A DNA stretch of 64,000 nucleotides from the NCBI GenBank assembly GCA_963971285.1, contig OZ020255.1, positions 7,068,001 through 7,132,000 on the forward strand. The letters run 5' to 3'. Shown piece after piece: positions 47,517 to 61,790 of this stretch. The notes beneath the pieces are model-generated. The model was not told the DNA's origin and made no database searches. It was given only the letters and a program-made list of their open reading frames with translations. Position 1 is the first letter of the stretch. Each line of letters starts with the position of its first letter. Source of the DNA: Astropecten irregularis. Its lineage: Eukaryota > Echinodermata > Asteroidea > Paxillosida > Astropectinidae. A program made the position numbers and the translations under genes.

Positions 47517-47651
47517 GACTTTGGAGAATCAGTCTTGAGTCAACAGCGCCCGCACAAACCATGCTTGCGCAATTGTGAGTATGCACATGTTGAATTGGGT
47601 GCTCGTGCATGCACGTGCGCTGTTGACTTGAAGACTGGTTCTCCAAAAGTC
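47517..47651. repeat. Imperfect inverted repeat (arms ~33 bp)
   Basis: The left arm 47,517-47,549 (GACTTTGGAGAATCAGTC..GTCAACAGCGC) is matched in reverse complement by the right arm 47,617-47,651 (GCGCTGTTGAC..GACTGGTTCTCC). There are a few substitutions and two small indels around a loop of about 67 bp. The structure could be a small foldback element or a hairpin RNA source. No clear target duplication was identified. Confidence 0.75.
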
Positions 47652-47981
47652 TCCCATTTTGACATAACCGGTTGTAGAGGCCTCCAAGGGCTCCAAAGTT
47701 GTTTACTGAAATAACCACCAAGACAATTCCCGTCCCTTCAAATGAAAGTAACTTGAAAATTTGTGAATAAATTACTCAGCACGGTGTTCAATGGTGTCAT
47801 GTATGTAGGATAATTGACAAAAACTACTCATTTTGAGTCTGACTCCCGTACGTGTCCAACTATCTACATGTAGCGTGCTTTGTGAGATCCATAGTATCAC
47901 ATGTCTCACATAATTAGCCCTGTAGCAGTTTCTATATCCTTAAGCCTCACAACACATATCTTACATAATAAGAAGACATTA
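47652..47981. other. Unique spacer before array 2
   Basis: Single-copy, mixed-composition DNA without recognisable gene, repeat or RNA. It leads directly into the first, diverged monomer of array 2. Confidence 0.6.
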
Positions 47982-49559
47982 AGAAAAACCGATGTGGTCC
48001 CCCACAGCAGTTTTTTTCAATTTTGGCCCCAAACCGACTTTTTTCAGAAATGCGCGCTATCTTCCTCATAGTTAGCTATGACTACCAGGAACCATTTCGA
48101 GCAAGAAAAATGCCAATCAACTTGTCATGGAAGGATTTTGGTGTAATTTGAGGCCATTTTGTTAGTGAGTGAAATTTCAGAAAAACCGATGTGGTCCCCC
48201 ACATCAGTTTTTTTCAATTTTGACCCAAAACTGACTTTTTTCAGAAATGCGCGCTATCTTCCTCATAGGTCGCTGTGACTACCGGGAACCATTTTGAACA
48301 AGAAAAATGCCAATCCACTTGTCATGGAAGGATTTTTGTGTGATTTGAGGCCATTTTGTTCGTGACTGAAACTTCAAAAATTTTATGTGGTCCCCCACAT
48401 GAGTTTTTTCGATTTTTGCCCCAAAACTGACTTTTTTCAGAAACGCGCGCTTTCTTCCTCATAGGTCGCTATGACTACCAGGAACCATTTCGAACAAGAA
48501 AAAGTCCAATGAACTTGTCATGGAAGGATTTTTGTTAAATTTGAGGCCATTTTGTTCGTGACTGAAACTTCAAAAATTTTATGTGGTCCCCCACATGAGT
48601 TTTTTCGATTGTTGCCCCAAACTGACTTTTTTCAGAAATGCGCGCTATCTTCCTCATAGGTCACTGTGACTACCAGGAACCATTTCGAACAAGAAAAAGT
48701 CCAATGAACTTGTCATGGAAGGATTTTTGTGTAATTTAAGGCCATTTTGTTCGTGACTGAAACTTCAAAAAATTTATGTGGTCCCCCACATGAGTTTTTT
48801 CGATTTTTGCCCAAAAACTGACTTTTTTCAGAAATGCGCGGTATCTTCCTCATAGGTCGCTATGACTACCGGGAACCATTTCGAACAAGGAAAATGCCAA
48901 TGAACTTGTCATGGAAGGATTTTTGTTTAATTTGAGGCCATTTTGTTCGTGACTGAAACTTCAAAAATTTTATGTGGTCCCCCACATGAGTTTTTTAGAT
49001 TTTTGCCCCAAAACTGACTTTTTTCAGAAATACGCGCTATCTTCCTCATAGGTCGCTATGACTACCGGGAACCATTTCGAACAAGAAAAACTCCAATCAA
49101 CTTGTCATGGAAGGATTTTTGTGTAATTTGAGGCCATTTTGTTCGTGACTGAAACTTCAAAAATTTTATGTGGTCCCCCACATGAGTTTTTTCGATTTTT
49201 GCCCAAAAACTGACTTTTTTCAGAAATGCGCGCTATCTTCCTCATAGGTCGCTATGACTACCAGGAACCATTTCGAACAAGAAAAAGTCCAATGAACTTG
49301 TCATGGAAGGATTTTTGTTAAATTTGAGGCCATTTTGTTCGTGACTGAAACTTCAAAAATTTTATGTGGTCCCCCACATGAGTTTTTTCGATTGTTGCCC
49401 CAAACTGACTTTTTTCAGAAATGCGCGCTATCTTCCTCATAGGTCACTGTGACTACCAGGAACCATTTCGAACAAGAAAAATGCCAATCAACTTGTCATG
49501 GAAGGATTTTTGTGTAATTTGAGGCAATTTTGTTTGTGAGTGAAACTTCAAAAATTTTA

Positions 49560-52500
49560 TGTGGTCCCCCCACATGAGTTTTTTCGATTTTTGCCCAAAA
49601 ACTGACTTTTTTCAGAAACGCGCGCTTTCTTCCTCATAGGTCGCTGTGACTACCAGGAACCATTTCGAACAAGAAAAATGCCAATCCACTTGTCATGGAA
49701 GGATTTTTGTGTAATTTGAGGCCATTTTGTTCGTGACTGAAACTTCAAAAATTTTATGTGGTCCCCCACATGAGTTTTTTCGATTTTTGCCCAAAAACTG
49801 ACTTTTTTCAGAAATGTGCGCTGTCTTCCGCATAGGTCGCTATGATTACCAGGAACCATTTCGAACAAGAAAAATGCCAATCCACTTGTCATGGAAGGAT
49901 TTTTGTGTAATTTGAGGCCATTTTGTTTGTGAGTGAAACTTCAAAAATTTTATGTGGTCCCCCACATGGGTTTTTTAGATTTTTGCCCCAAAACTGACTT
50001 TTTTCAGAAATGCGCGCTATCTTCCTCATAGGTCGCTATGACTACCGGGAACCATTTCGAACAAGAAAAACTCCAATCAACTTGTCATGGAAGGATTTTT
50101 GTGTAATTTGAGGCCATTTTGTTCGTGACTGAAACTTCAAAAATTTTATGTGGTCCCCAACATGAGTTTTTTCGATTTTTGCCCCAAAACTGACTTTTTT
50201 CAGAAATGCGCGCTATCTTCCTCATAGGTCTCTATGACTACCAGGAACCATTTCGAACAAGAAAAAGTCCAATGAACTTGTCATGGAAGGATTTTTGTGT
50301 AATTTAAGGCCATTTTGTTCGTGACTGAAACTTCAAAAATTTTATGTGGTCCCCCACATGAGTTTTTTAGATTTTTGCCCCAAAACTGACTTTTTTCAGA
50401 AATGCGCGCTATCTTCCTCATAGGTCGCTATGACTACCGGGAACCATTTCGAACAAGGAAAATGCCAATCAACTTGTCATGGAAGGATTTTTGTGTAATT
50501 TGAGGCCATTTTGTTCGTGACTGAAACTTCAAAAATTTTATGTGGTCCCCCACATGAGTTTTTTCGATTTTTGCCCCAAAACTGACTTTTTTCAGAAATG
50601 CGCGCTATCTTCCTCATAGGTCGCTGTGACTACCGGGAACCATTTCGAACAAGAAAAATTCCAATCCACTTGTCATGGAAGGATTTTTGTGTAATTTGAG
50701 GCCATTTTGTTTGTGACTGAAACTTCAAAAATTTTATGTGGTCCCCCACATTAGTTTTTTTGATTTTTGCCCCAAAACTGACTTTTTTCAGAAATGCGCG
50801 CTATCTTCCTCATAGGTCGCTATGACTACCGGGAACCATTGCGAACAAGAAAAACTCCAATCAACTTGTCATGGAAGGATTTTTGTGTAATTTGACGCCA
50901 TTTTGTTTGTGAGTGAAACCTCAAAAATTTTATGTGGTCCCCCACATGAGTTTTTTCGATTTTTGCCCCAAAACTGACTTTTTTTCAGAAATGCGCGCTA
51001 TCTTCCTCATAGGTCGCTATGACTACCGGGAACCATTTCGAAAAAGAAAAACTCCAATCAACTTACAACTCATGGAAGGATTTTTGTGTAATTTGAGGCC
51101 ATTTTGTTCGTGACTGAAACTTCAAAAATTTTATGTGGTCCCCCACATGAGTTTTTTCGATTTTTGCCCCAAAACTGACTTTTTTCAGAAATGCGCGCTA
51201 TCTTCCTCATAGGTCGCTATGACTACCGGGAACCATTGCGAACAAGAAAAACTCCAATCAACTTGTCATGGAAGGATTTTTGTGTAATTTGACGCCATTT
51301 TGTTTGTGAGTGAAACTTCAAAAATTTTATGTGGTCCCCCACATTAGTTTTTTTGATTTTTGCCCCAAAACTGACTTTTTTCAGAAATGCGCGCTATCTT
51401 CCTCATAGGTCGCTATGACTACCGGGAACCATTTCGAACAAGAAAAACTCCAATCAACTTGTCATGGAAGGATTTTTGTGTAATTTGAGGCCATTTTGTT
51501 CGTGACTGAAACTTCAAAAATTTTATGTGGTCCCCCACATGAGTTTTTTCGATTTTTGCCCCAAAACTGACTTTTTTCAGAAATACGCACTATCTTCCTC
51601 ATAGGTCGCTGTGACTACCAGGAACCATTTCGAACAAGAAAAATGCCAATCCACTTGTCATGGAAGGATTTTTGTGTAATTTGAGGCCATTTTGTTTGTG
51701 AGTGAAACTTCAAAAATTTTATGTGGTCCCCCACATTAGTTTTTTTGATTTTTGCCCCAAAACTGACTTTTTTCAGAAATGCGCGCTATCTTCCTCATAG
51801 GTCGCTATGACTACCCGGAACCATTTCGAACAAGAAAAACTCCAATCAACTTGTCATGGAAGGATTTTTGTGTAATTTGAGGCCATTTTGTTCGTGACTG
51901 AAACTCAAAAATTTTATGTGGTCCCCCACATGAGTTTTTTTCGATTTTTGCCCCAAAACTGACTTTTTTCAGAAATGCGCGCTATCTTCCTCATAGGTCG
52001 CTGTGACTACCAGGAACCATTTCGAACAAGAAAAATGCCAATCCACTTATCATGGGAGGATTTTTGTGTAATTTGAGGCCATTTTGTTCGTGACTGAAAC
52101 TTCAAAAATTTTATGTGGTCCCCCACATGAGTTTTTTTGATTTTTGCCCCAAAACTGACTTTTTTCAGAAATGCGCGCTATCTTCCTCATAGGTCTCTAT
52201 CACTACCGGGAACCATTTCGAACAAGAAAAACTCCAATCAACTTGTCATGGAAGGATTTTTGTGTAATTTGAGGCCATTTTGTTCGTGACTGAAACTTCA
52301 AAAATTTTATGTGGTCCCCCACATGAGTTTTTTCGATTTTTGCCCCAAAACTGACTTTTTTCAGAAATACGCACTATCTTCCTCATAGGTCGCTGTGACT
52401 ACCGGGAACCATTTCGAACAAGAAAAATTCCAATCCACTTGTCATGGAAGGATTTTTGTGTAATTTGAGGCCATTTTGTTTGTGACTGAAACTTCAAAAA

Positions 52501-55400
52501 TTTTATGTGGTCCCCCACATTAGTTTTTTTGATTTTTGCCCCAAAACTGACTTTTTTCAGAAATGCGCGCTATCTTCCTCATAGGTCGCTATGACTACCG
52601 GGAACCATTGCGAACAAGAAAAACTCCAATCAACTTGTCATGGAAGGATTTTTGTGTAATTTGACGCCATTTTGTTTGTGAGTGAAACCTCAAAAATTTT
52701 ATGTGGTCCCCCACATGAGTTTTTTCGATTTTTGCCCCAAAACTGACTTTTTTTCAGAAATGCGCGCTATCTTCCTCATAGGTCGCTATGACTACCGGGA
52801 ACCATTTCGAAAAAGAAAAACTCTAATCAACTTACAACTCATGGAAGGATTTTTGTGTAATTTGAGGCCATTTTGTTTGTGAGTGAAACCTCAAAAATTT
52901 TATGTGGTCCCCCACATGAGTTTTTTCGATTTTTGCCCAAAAACTGACTTTTTTCAGAAACGCGCGCTTTCTTCCTCATAGGTCGCTGTGACTACCAGGA
53001 ACCATTTCGAACAAGAAAAATGCCAATCCACTTGTCATGGAAGGATTTTTGTGTAATTTGAGGCCATTTTGTTCGTGACTGAAACTTCAAAAATTTTATG
53101 TGGTCCCCCACATGAGTTTTTTCGATTTTTGCCCAAAAACTGACTTTTTTCAGAAATGTGCGCTGTCTTCCGCATAGGTCGCTATGATTACCAGGAACCA
53201 TTTCGAACAAGAAAAATGCCAATCCACTTGTCATGGAAGGATTTTTGTGTAATTTGAGGCCATTTTGTTTGTGAGTGAAACTTCAAAAATTTTATGTGGT
53301 CCCCCACATGGGTTTTTTAGATTTTTGCCCCAAAACTGACTTTTTTCAGAAATGCGCGCTATCTTCCTCATAGGTCGCTATGACTACCGGGAACCATTTC
53401 GAACAAGAAAAACTCCAATCAACTTGTCATGGAAGGATTTTTGTGTAATTTGAGGCCATTTTGTTCGTGACTGAAACTTCAAAAATTTTATGTGGTCCCC
53501 AACATGAGTTTTTTCGATTTTTGCCCCAAAACTGACTTTTTTCAGAAATGCGCGCTATCTTCCTCATAGGTCTCTATGACTACCAGGAACCATTTCGAAC
53601 AAGAAAAAGTCCAATGAACTTGTCATGGAAGGATTTTTGTGTAATTTAAGGCCATTTTGTTCGTGACTGAAACTTCAAAAATTTTATGTGGTCCCCCACA
53701 TGAGTTTTTTAGATTTTTGCCCCAAAACTGACTTTTTTCAGAAATGCGCGCTATCTTCCTCATAGGTCGCTATGACTACCGGGAACCATTTCGAACAAGG
53801 AAAATGCCAATCAACTTGTCATGGAAGGATTTTTGTGTAATTTGAGGCCATTTTGTTCGTGACTGAAACTTCAAAAATTTTATGTGGTCCCCCACATGAG
53901 TTTTTTCGATTTTTGCCCCAAAACTGACTTTTTTCAGAAATGCGCGCTATCTTCCTCATAGGTCGCTGTGACTACCGGGAACCATTTCGAACAAGAAAAA
54001 TTCCAATCCACTTGTCATGGAAGGATTTTTGTGTAATTTGAGGCCATTTTGTTTGTGACTGAAACTTCAAAAATTTTATGTGGTCCCCCACATTAGTTTT
54101 TTTGATTTTTGCCCCAAAACTGACTTTTTTCAGAAATGCGCGCTATCTTCCTCATAGGTCGCTATGACTACCGGGAACCATTGCGAAACAAGAAAAACTC
54201 CAATCAACTTGTCATGGAAGGATTTTTGTGTAATTTGACGCCATTTTGTTTGTGAGTGAAACCTCAAAAATTTTATGTGGTCCCCCACATGAGTTTTTTC
54301 GATTTTTGCCCCAAAACTGACTTTTTTTCAGAAATGCGCGCTATCTTCCTCATAGGTCGCTATGACTACCGGGAACCATTTCGAAAAAGAAAAACTCCAA
54401 TCAACTTACAACTCATGGAAGGATTTTTGTGTAATTTGAGGCCATTTTGTTTGTGACTGAAACTTCAAAAATTTTATGTGGTCCCCCACATGAGTTTTTT
54501 CGATTTTTGCCCCAAAACTGACTTTTTTCAGAAATGCGCGCTATCTTCCTCATAGGTCGCTATGACTACCGGGAACCATTTCGAACAAGAAAAACTCCAA
54601 TCAACTTGTCATGGAAGGATTTTTGTGTAATTTGACGCCATTTTGTTTGTGAGTGAAACTTCAAAAATTTTATGTGGTCCCCCACATTAGTTTTTTTGAT
54701 TTTTGCCCCAAAACTGACTTTTTTCAGAAATGCGCGCTATCTTCCTCATAGGTCGCTATCACTACCGGGAACCATTTCGAACAAGAAAAACTCCAATCAA
54801 CTTGTCATGGAAGGATTTTTGTGTAATTTGAGGCCATTTTGTTCGTGACTGAAACTTCAAAAATTTTATGTGGTCCCCCACATGAGTTTTTTCGATTTTT
54901 GCCCCAAAACTGACTTTTTTCAGAAATACGCACTATCTTCCTCATAGGTCGCTGTGACTACCAGGAACCATTTCGAACAAGAAAAATGCCAATCCACTTG
55001 TCATGGAAGGATTTTTGTGTAATTTGAGGCCATTTTGTTTGTGAGTGAAACTTCAAAAATTTTATGTGGTCCCCCACATTAGTTTTTTTGATTTTTGCCC
55101 CAAAACTGACTTTTTTCAGAAATGCGCGCTATCTTCCTCATAGGTCGCTATGACTACCCGGAACCATTTCGAACAAGAAAAACTCCAATCAACTTGTCAT
55201 GGAAGGATTTTTGTGTAATTTGAGGCCATTTTGTTCGTGACTGAAACTCAAAAATTTTATGTGGTCCCCCACATGAGTTTTTTTCGATTTTTGCCCCAAA
55301 ACTGACTTTTTTCAGAAATGCGCGCTATCTTCCTCATAGGTCGCTGTGACTACCAGGAACCATTTCGAACAAGAAAAATGCCAATCCACTTATCATGGAA
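49560..55400. repeat. Array-2 duplication, offset ~3,342 bp (17 monomers)
   Basis: About 49,560-52,060 recurs at about 52,900-55,400. The offset is 3,342, then 3,343 after an extra A in GCGAAACAAG near 54,183. Shared variants include GAAACGCGCGCTTTC (49,616/52,958), ATGTGCGCTGTCTTCCGC (49,815/53,157), GTCCCCAACATG (50,154/53,496) and CAACTTACAACTCATGG (51,059/54,402). It ends near CTTATCATGG (52,048/55,390). Confidence 0.85.
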
Positions 55401-57430
55401 GGATTTTTGTGTAATTTGAGGCCATTTTGTTTGTGAGTGAAACTTCAAAAATTTTATGTGGTCCCCCACATTAGTTTTTTTGATTTTTGCCCCAAAACTG
55501 ACTTTTTTCAGAAATGCGCGCTATCTTCCTCATAGGTCGCTATGACTACCCGGAACCATTTCGAACAAGAAAAACTCCAATCAACTTGTCATGGAAGGAT
55601 TTTTGTGTAATTTGAGGCCATTTTGTTCGTGACTGAAACTCAAAAATTTTATGTGGTCCCCCACATGAGTTTTTTTCGATTTTTGCCCCAAAACTGACTT
55701 TTTTCAGAAATGCGCGCTATCTTCCTCATAGGTCGCTGTGACTACCAGGAACCATTTCGAACAAGAAAAATGCCAATCCACTTATCATGGGAGGATTTTT
55801 TTGTAATTTGAGGCCATTTTGTTCGTGACTGAAACTTCAAAAATTTTATGTGGTCCCCCACATGAGTTTTTTTGATTTTTGCCCCAAAACTGACTTTTTT
55901 CAGAAATGCGCGCTATCTTCCTCATAGGTCTCTATCACTACCGGGAACCATTTCGAACAAGAAAAACTCCAATCAACTTGTCATGGAAGGATTTTTGTGT
56001 AATTTGAGGCCATTTTGTTCGTGACTGAAACTTCAAAAATTTTATGTGGTCCCCCACATGAGTTTTTTCGATTTTTGCCCCAAAACTGACTTTTTTCAGA
56101 AATACGCACTATCTTCCTCATAGGTCGCTGTGACTACCGGGAACCATTTCGAACAAGAAAAATTCCAATCCACTTGTCATGGAAGGATTTTTGTGTAATT
56201 TGAGGCCATTTTGTTTGTGACTGAAACTTCAAAAATTTTATGTGGTCCCCCACATTAGTTTTTTTGATTTTTGCCCCAAAACTGACTTTTTTCAGAAATG
56301 CGCGCTATCTTCCTCATAGGTCGCTATGACTACCGGGAACCATTGCGAACAAGAAAAACTCCAATCAACTTGTCATGGAAGGATTTTTGTGTAATTTGAC
56401 GCCATTTTGTTTGTGAGTGAAACCTCAAAAATTTTATGTGGTCCCCCACATGAGTTTTTTCGATTTTTGCCCCAAAACTGACTTTTTTTCAGAAATGCGC
56501 GCTATCTTCCTCATAGGTCGCTATGACTACCGGGAACCATTTCGAAAAAGAAAAACTCCAATCAACTTACAACTCATGGAAGGATTTTTGTGTAATTTGA
56601 GGCCATTTTGTTCGTGACTGAAACTTCAAAAATTTTATGTGGTCCCCCACATGAGTTTTTTCGATTTTTGCCCCAAAACTGACTTTTTTCAGAAATGCGC
56701 GCTATCTTCCTCATAGGTCGCTATGACTACCGGGAACCATTTCGAACAAGAAAAACTCCAATCAACTTGTCATGGAAGGATTTTTGTGTAATTTGACGCC
56801 ATTTTGTTTGTGAGTGAAACTTCAAAAATTTTATGTGGTCCCCCACATTAGTTTTTTTGATTTTTGCCCCAAAACTGACTTTTTTCAGAAACGCGCGCTT
56901 TCTTCCTCATAGGTCGCTGTGACTACCAGGAACCATTTCGAACAAGAAAAATGCCAATCCACTTGTCATGGAAGGATTTTTGTGTAATTTGAGGCCATTT
57001 TGTTCGTGACTGAAACTTCAAAAATTTTATGTGGTCCCCCACATGAGTTTTTTCGATTTTTGCCCAAAAACTGACTTTTTTCAGAAATGTGCGCTGTCTT
57101 CCGCATAGGTCGCTATGATTACCAGGAACCATTTCGAACAAGAAAAATGCCAATCCACTTGTCATGGAAGGATTTTTGTGTAATTTGAGGCCATTTTGTT
57201 TGTGAGTGAAACTTCAAAAATTTTATGTGGTCCCCCACATGGGTTTTTTAGATTTTTGCCCCAAAACTGACTTTTTTCAGAAATGCGCGCTATCTTCCTC
57301 ATAGGTCGCTATGACTACCGGGAACCATTTCGAACAAGAAAAACTCCAATCAACTTGTCATGGAAGGATTTTTGTGTAATTTGAGGCCATTTTGTTCGTG
57401 ACTGAAACTTCAAAAATTTTATGTGGTCCC
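52950..57430. repeat. Array-2 third copy of the GAAACGCGCGC block, offset 3,931 bp
   Basis: About 52,950-53,500 recurs at about 56,881-57,430 (offset 3,931, 20 monomers), giving three copies of this three-monomer segment (49,6xx, 52,9xx, 56,8xx). Separately, about 52,000-52,870 matches about 55,740-56,605 at offset 3,735. Each segment therefore has a different partner, a mosaic produced by repeated unequal exchange. Confidence 0.8.
55020..55790. repeat. Array-2 dimer duplication (~393 bp)
   Basis: A two-monomer unit with CTACCCGGAACC, CTGAAACTCAAAAATTTT and CTTATCATGG occurs twice in succession (for example CTACCCGG near 55,153 and 55,546). The related locus at 51,7xx-52,060 has it only once. 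The difference pinpoints one dimer gain after the 3,342 bp duplication. Confidence 0.75.
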
Positions 57431-57489
57431 CCACATGAGTTTTTTTAATTTTTGCCCCAAAACTGACTTTTTTCAGAAATGCGCGCTAT

Positions 57490-60400
57490 CTTCCTCATAG
57501 GTCGCTGTGACTACCAGGAACCATTTCGAACAAGAAAAATGCCAATCCACTTGTCATGGAAGGATTTTTGTGTAATTTGAGGCCATTTTGTTTGTGAGTG
57601 AAACTTCAAAAATTTTATGTGGTCCCCCACATTAGTTTTTTTGATTTTTGCCCCAAAACTGACTTTTTTCAGAAATGCGCGCTATCTTCCTCATAGGTCG
57701 CTATGACTACCCGGAACCATTTCGAACAAGAAAAACTCCAATCAACTTGTCATGGAAGGATTTTTGTGTAATTTGAGGCCATTTTGTTCGTGACTGAAAC
57801 TCAAAAATTTTATGTGGTCCCCCACATGAGTTTTTTTCGATTTTTGCCCCAAAACTGACTTTTTTCAGAAATGCGCGCTATCTTCCTCATAGGTCGCTGT
57901 GACTACCAGGAACCATTTCGAACAAGAAAAATGCCAATCCACTTATCATGAAAGGATTTTTGTGTAATTTGAGGCCATTTTGTTCGTGACTGAAACTTCA
58001 AAAATTGTATGTGGTCCCCCACATGAGTTTTTTCGATTTTTGCCCAAAAACTGACTTTTTTCAGAAATGCGTGCTATCTTCCTCATAGATCGCTATGACT
58101 ACCGGGAACCATTTCGAACAAGAAAAATGCCAATCAACTTGTCATTGAAGGATTTTTGTGTAATTTGAGGCCATTTTGTTCGTGACTGAAACTTCAAAAA
58201 TTTTATGTGGTCCCCCACATGATTTTTTTCGATTTTTGCCCCAAAACTGACTTTTTTCAGAAATGCGCGCTATCTTCCTCATAGGTCGCTGTGACTACCA
58301 GGAACCATTTCGAACAAGAAAAATGCCAATCCACTTGTCATGGAAGGATTTTTGTGTAATTTGAGGCCATTTTGTTCGTGACTGAAACTTCAAAAATTTT
58401 ATGTGGTCCCCCACATGAGTTTTTTCGATTTTTGCCCCAAAACTGACTTTTTTCAGAAATGCGCGCTATCTTCCTCATAGGTCGCTGTGACTACCAGGAA
58501 CCATTTCGAACAAGAAAAATGCCAATCAACTCATCATGGAAGGATTTTTGTGTAATTTGAGGCCATTTTGTTCGTGACTGAAACTTCAAAAATTTTATGT
58601 GGTCCCCCACATGAGTTTTTTTGATTTTTGCCCAAAAACTGACTTTTTTCAGAAATGCGCGCTATCTTCCTCATAGGTCGCTGTGACTACCAGGAACCAT
58701 TTCGAACAAGAAAAATGCCAATCAACTCATCATGGAAGGATTTTTGTGTAATTTGAGGCCATTTTGTTCGTGACTGAAACTTCAAAAATTTTATGTGGTC
58801 CCCCACATGAGTTTTTTCGATTTTTGCCCCAAAACTGACTTTTTTCAGAAATGCGCACTATCTTCCTCATAGGTCGCTATGACTACCAGGAACCATTTCG
58901 AACAAGAAAAAGTCCAATGAACTTGTCATGGAAGGATTTTTGTGTAATTTAAGGCCATTTTGTTCGTGACTGAAACTTCAAAAATTTTATGTGGTCCCCC
59001 ACATGAGTTTTTTTTATTTTTGCCCAAAAACTGACTTTTTTCAGAAATGCGCGCAATCTTCCTCATAGGTCGCTATGACTACCGGGAACCATTTCGAACA
59101 AGGAAAATGCCAATGAACTTGTCATGGAAGGATTTTTGTTTAATTTGAGGCCATTTTGTTCGTGACTGAAACTTCAAAAATTTTATGTCGTCCCCCACAT
59201 GAGTTTTTTAGATTTTTGCCCCAAAACTGACTTTTTTCAGAAATGCGCGCTATCTTCCTCATAGGTCGCTATCACTACCGGGAACCATTTCGAACAAGAA
59301 AAACTCCAATCAACTTGTCATGGAAGGATTTTTGTGTAATTTGAGGCCATTTTGTTCGTGACTGAAACTTCAAAAATTTTATGTGGTCCCCCACATGAGT
59401 TTTTTCGATTTTTGCCCCAAAACTGACTTTTTTCAGAAATACGCACTATCTTCCTCATAGGTCGCTGTGACTACCAGGAACCATTTCGAACAAGAAAAAT
59501 GCCAATCCACTTGTCATGGAAGGATTTTTGTGTAATTTGAGGCCATTTTGTTTGTGAGTGAAACTTCAAAAATTTTATGTGGTCCCCCACATTAGTTTTT
59601 TTGATTTTTGCCCCAAAACTGACTTTTTTCAGAAATGCGCGCTATCTTCCTCATAGGTCGCTATGACTACCCGGAACCATTTCGAACAAGAAAAACTCCA
59701 ATCAACTTGTCATGGAAGGATTTTTGTGTAATTTGAGGCCATTTTGTTCGTGACTGAAACTCAAAAATTTTATGTGGTCCCCCACATGAGTTTTTTTCGA
59801 TTTTTGCCCCAAAACTGACTTTTTTCAGAAATGCGCGCTATCTTCCTCATAGGTCGCTGTGACTACCAGGAACCATTTCGAACAAGAAAAATGCCAATCC
59901 ACTTATCATGGAAGGATTTTTGTGTAATTTGAGGCCATTTTGTTCGTGACTGAAACTTCAAAAATTTTATGTGGTCCCCCACATGATTTTTTTCGATTTT
60001 TGCCCAAAAACTGACTTTTTTCAGAAATGCGTGCTATCTTCCTCATAGATCGCTATGACTACCGGGAACCATTTCGAACAAGAAAAATGCCAATCAACTT
60101 GTCATTGAAGGATTTTTGTGTAATTTGAGGCCATTTTGTTCGTGACTGAAACTTCAAAAATTTTATGTGGTCCCCCACATGATTTTTTTCGATTTTTGCC
60201 CCAAAACTGACTTTTTTCAGAAATGCGCGCTATCTTCCTCATAGGTCGCTGTGACTACCAGGAACCATTTCGAACAAGAAAAATGCCAATCCACTTGTCA
60301 TGGAAGGATTTTTGTGTAATTTGAGGCCATTTTGTTCGTGACTGAAACTTCAAAAATTTTATGTGGTCCCCCACATGAGTTTTTTCGATTTTTGCCCCAA

Positions 60401-61160
60401 AACTGACTTTTTTCAGAAATGCGCGCTATCTTCCTCATAGGTCGCTGTGACTACCAGGAACCATTTCGAACAAGAAAAATGCCAATCAACTCATCATGGA
60501 AGGATTTTTGTGTAATTTGAGGCCATTTTGTTCGTGACTGAAACTTCAAAAATTTTATGTGGTCCCCCACATGAGTTTTTTCGATTTTTGCCCAAAAACT
60601 GACTTTTTTCAGAAATGTGCGCTATCTTCCTCATAGGTCGCTGTGACTACCAGGAACCATTTCGAACAAGAAAAATGCCAATCAACTCATCATGGAAGGA
60701 TTTTTGTGTAATTTGAGGCCATTTTGTTCGTGACTGAAACTTCAAAAATTTTATGTGGTCCCCCACATGAGTTTTTTCGATTTTTGCCCAAAAACTGACT
60801 TTTTTCAGAAATGCGCGCTATCTTCCTCATAGATCGCTATGACTACCAGGAACCATTTCGAACAAGAAAAAGTCCAATGAACTTGTCATGGAAGGATTTT
60901 TGTGTAATTTAAGGCCATTTTGTTCGTGACTGAAACTTCAAAAATTTTATGTGGTCCCCCACATGAGTTTTTTTTATTTTTGCCCAAAAACTGACTTTTT
61001 TCAGAAATGCGCGCAATCTTCCTCATAGGTCGCTATGACTACCGGGAACCATTTCGAACAAGGAAAATGCCAATGAACTTGTCATGGAAGGATTTTTGTT
61101 TAATTTGAGGCCATTTTGTTCGTGACTGAAACTTCAAAAATTTTATGTGGTCCCCCACAT
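57490..61160. repeat. Array-2 tandem duplication, offset 1,960 bp (10 monomers)
   Basis: About 57,490-59,200 recurs at about 59,450-61,160 with a constant offset of 1,960. Shared variants are CATAGATCGCTATG, GTCATTGAAGG (58,141/60,101), CAACTCATCATGG and GCGCGCAATCTTCC (59,050/61,010). Differences include CTTATCATGAAAGG near 57,943 versus CTTATCATGGAAGG near 59,903. Confidence 0.86.
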
Positions 61161-61790
61161 GAGTTTTTTCGATTGTTGCCCCAAACTGACTTTTTTCAGA
61201 AATGCGCGCTATCTTCCTCATAGGTCGCTGTGACTACCAGGAACCATTTCGAACAAGAAAAAGTCCAATGAACTTGTCATGGAAGGATTTTTGTGTAATT
61301 TGAGGCCATTTTGTTCGTGACTGAAACTTCAAAAATTTTATGTGGTCCCCCACATGAGTTTTTTTAATTTTTGCCCCAAAACTGACTTTTTTCAGAAATG
61401 CGCGCTATCTTCCTCATAGGTCGCTATGACTACCAGGAACCATTTCGAACAAGAAAAACTCCAATCAACTTGTCATGGAAGGATTTTTGTGTAATTTAAG
61501 GCCATTTTGTTCGTGACTGAAACTTCAAAAATTTTATGTGGTCCCCCACATGAGTTTTTTCAATTTTTGCCCCAAAACTGACTTTTTTCAGAAATGCGCG
61601 CTATCTTCCTCATAGGTCGCTATGACTACCAGGAACCATTTCGAACAAGAAAAATGCCAATCCACTTATCATGGAAGGATTTTTGTGTAATTTGAGGCCA
61701 TTTTGTTCGTGACTGAAACTTCAAAAATTTTATGTGGTCCCCCACATGATTTTTTTCGATTTTTGCCCCAAAACTGACTTTTTTCAGAAA

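Noticed and set aside
47401..47721. 106-codon minus-strand and 78-codon plus-strand open frames at 47,401-47,721
   Set aside because: They overlap the imperfect inverted repeat and read its two arms on opposite strands. No domain is visible, so they are most likely by-products of the foldback.
49650..49892. 80-codon minus-strand frame repeated at 52,992 and 56,923, and a 66-codon plus-strand frame at 50,913, 52,682, 54,256 and 56,417
   Set aside because: Both are pieces of array-2 monomers multiplied by higher-order duplication. The 80-codon frame even reads the same peptide twice, because it spans two monomers.
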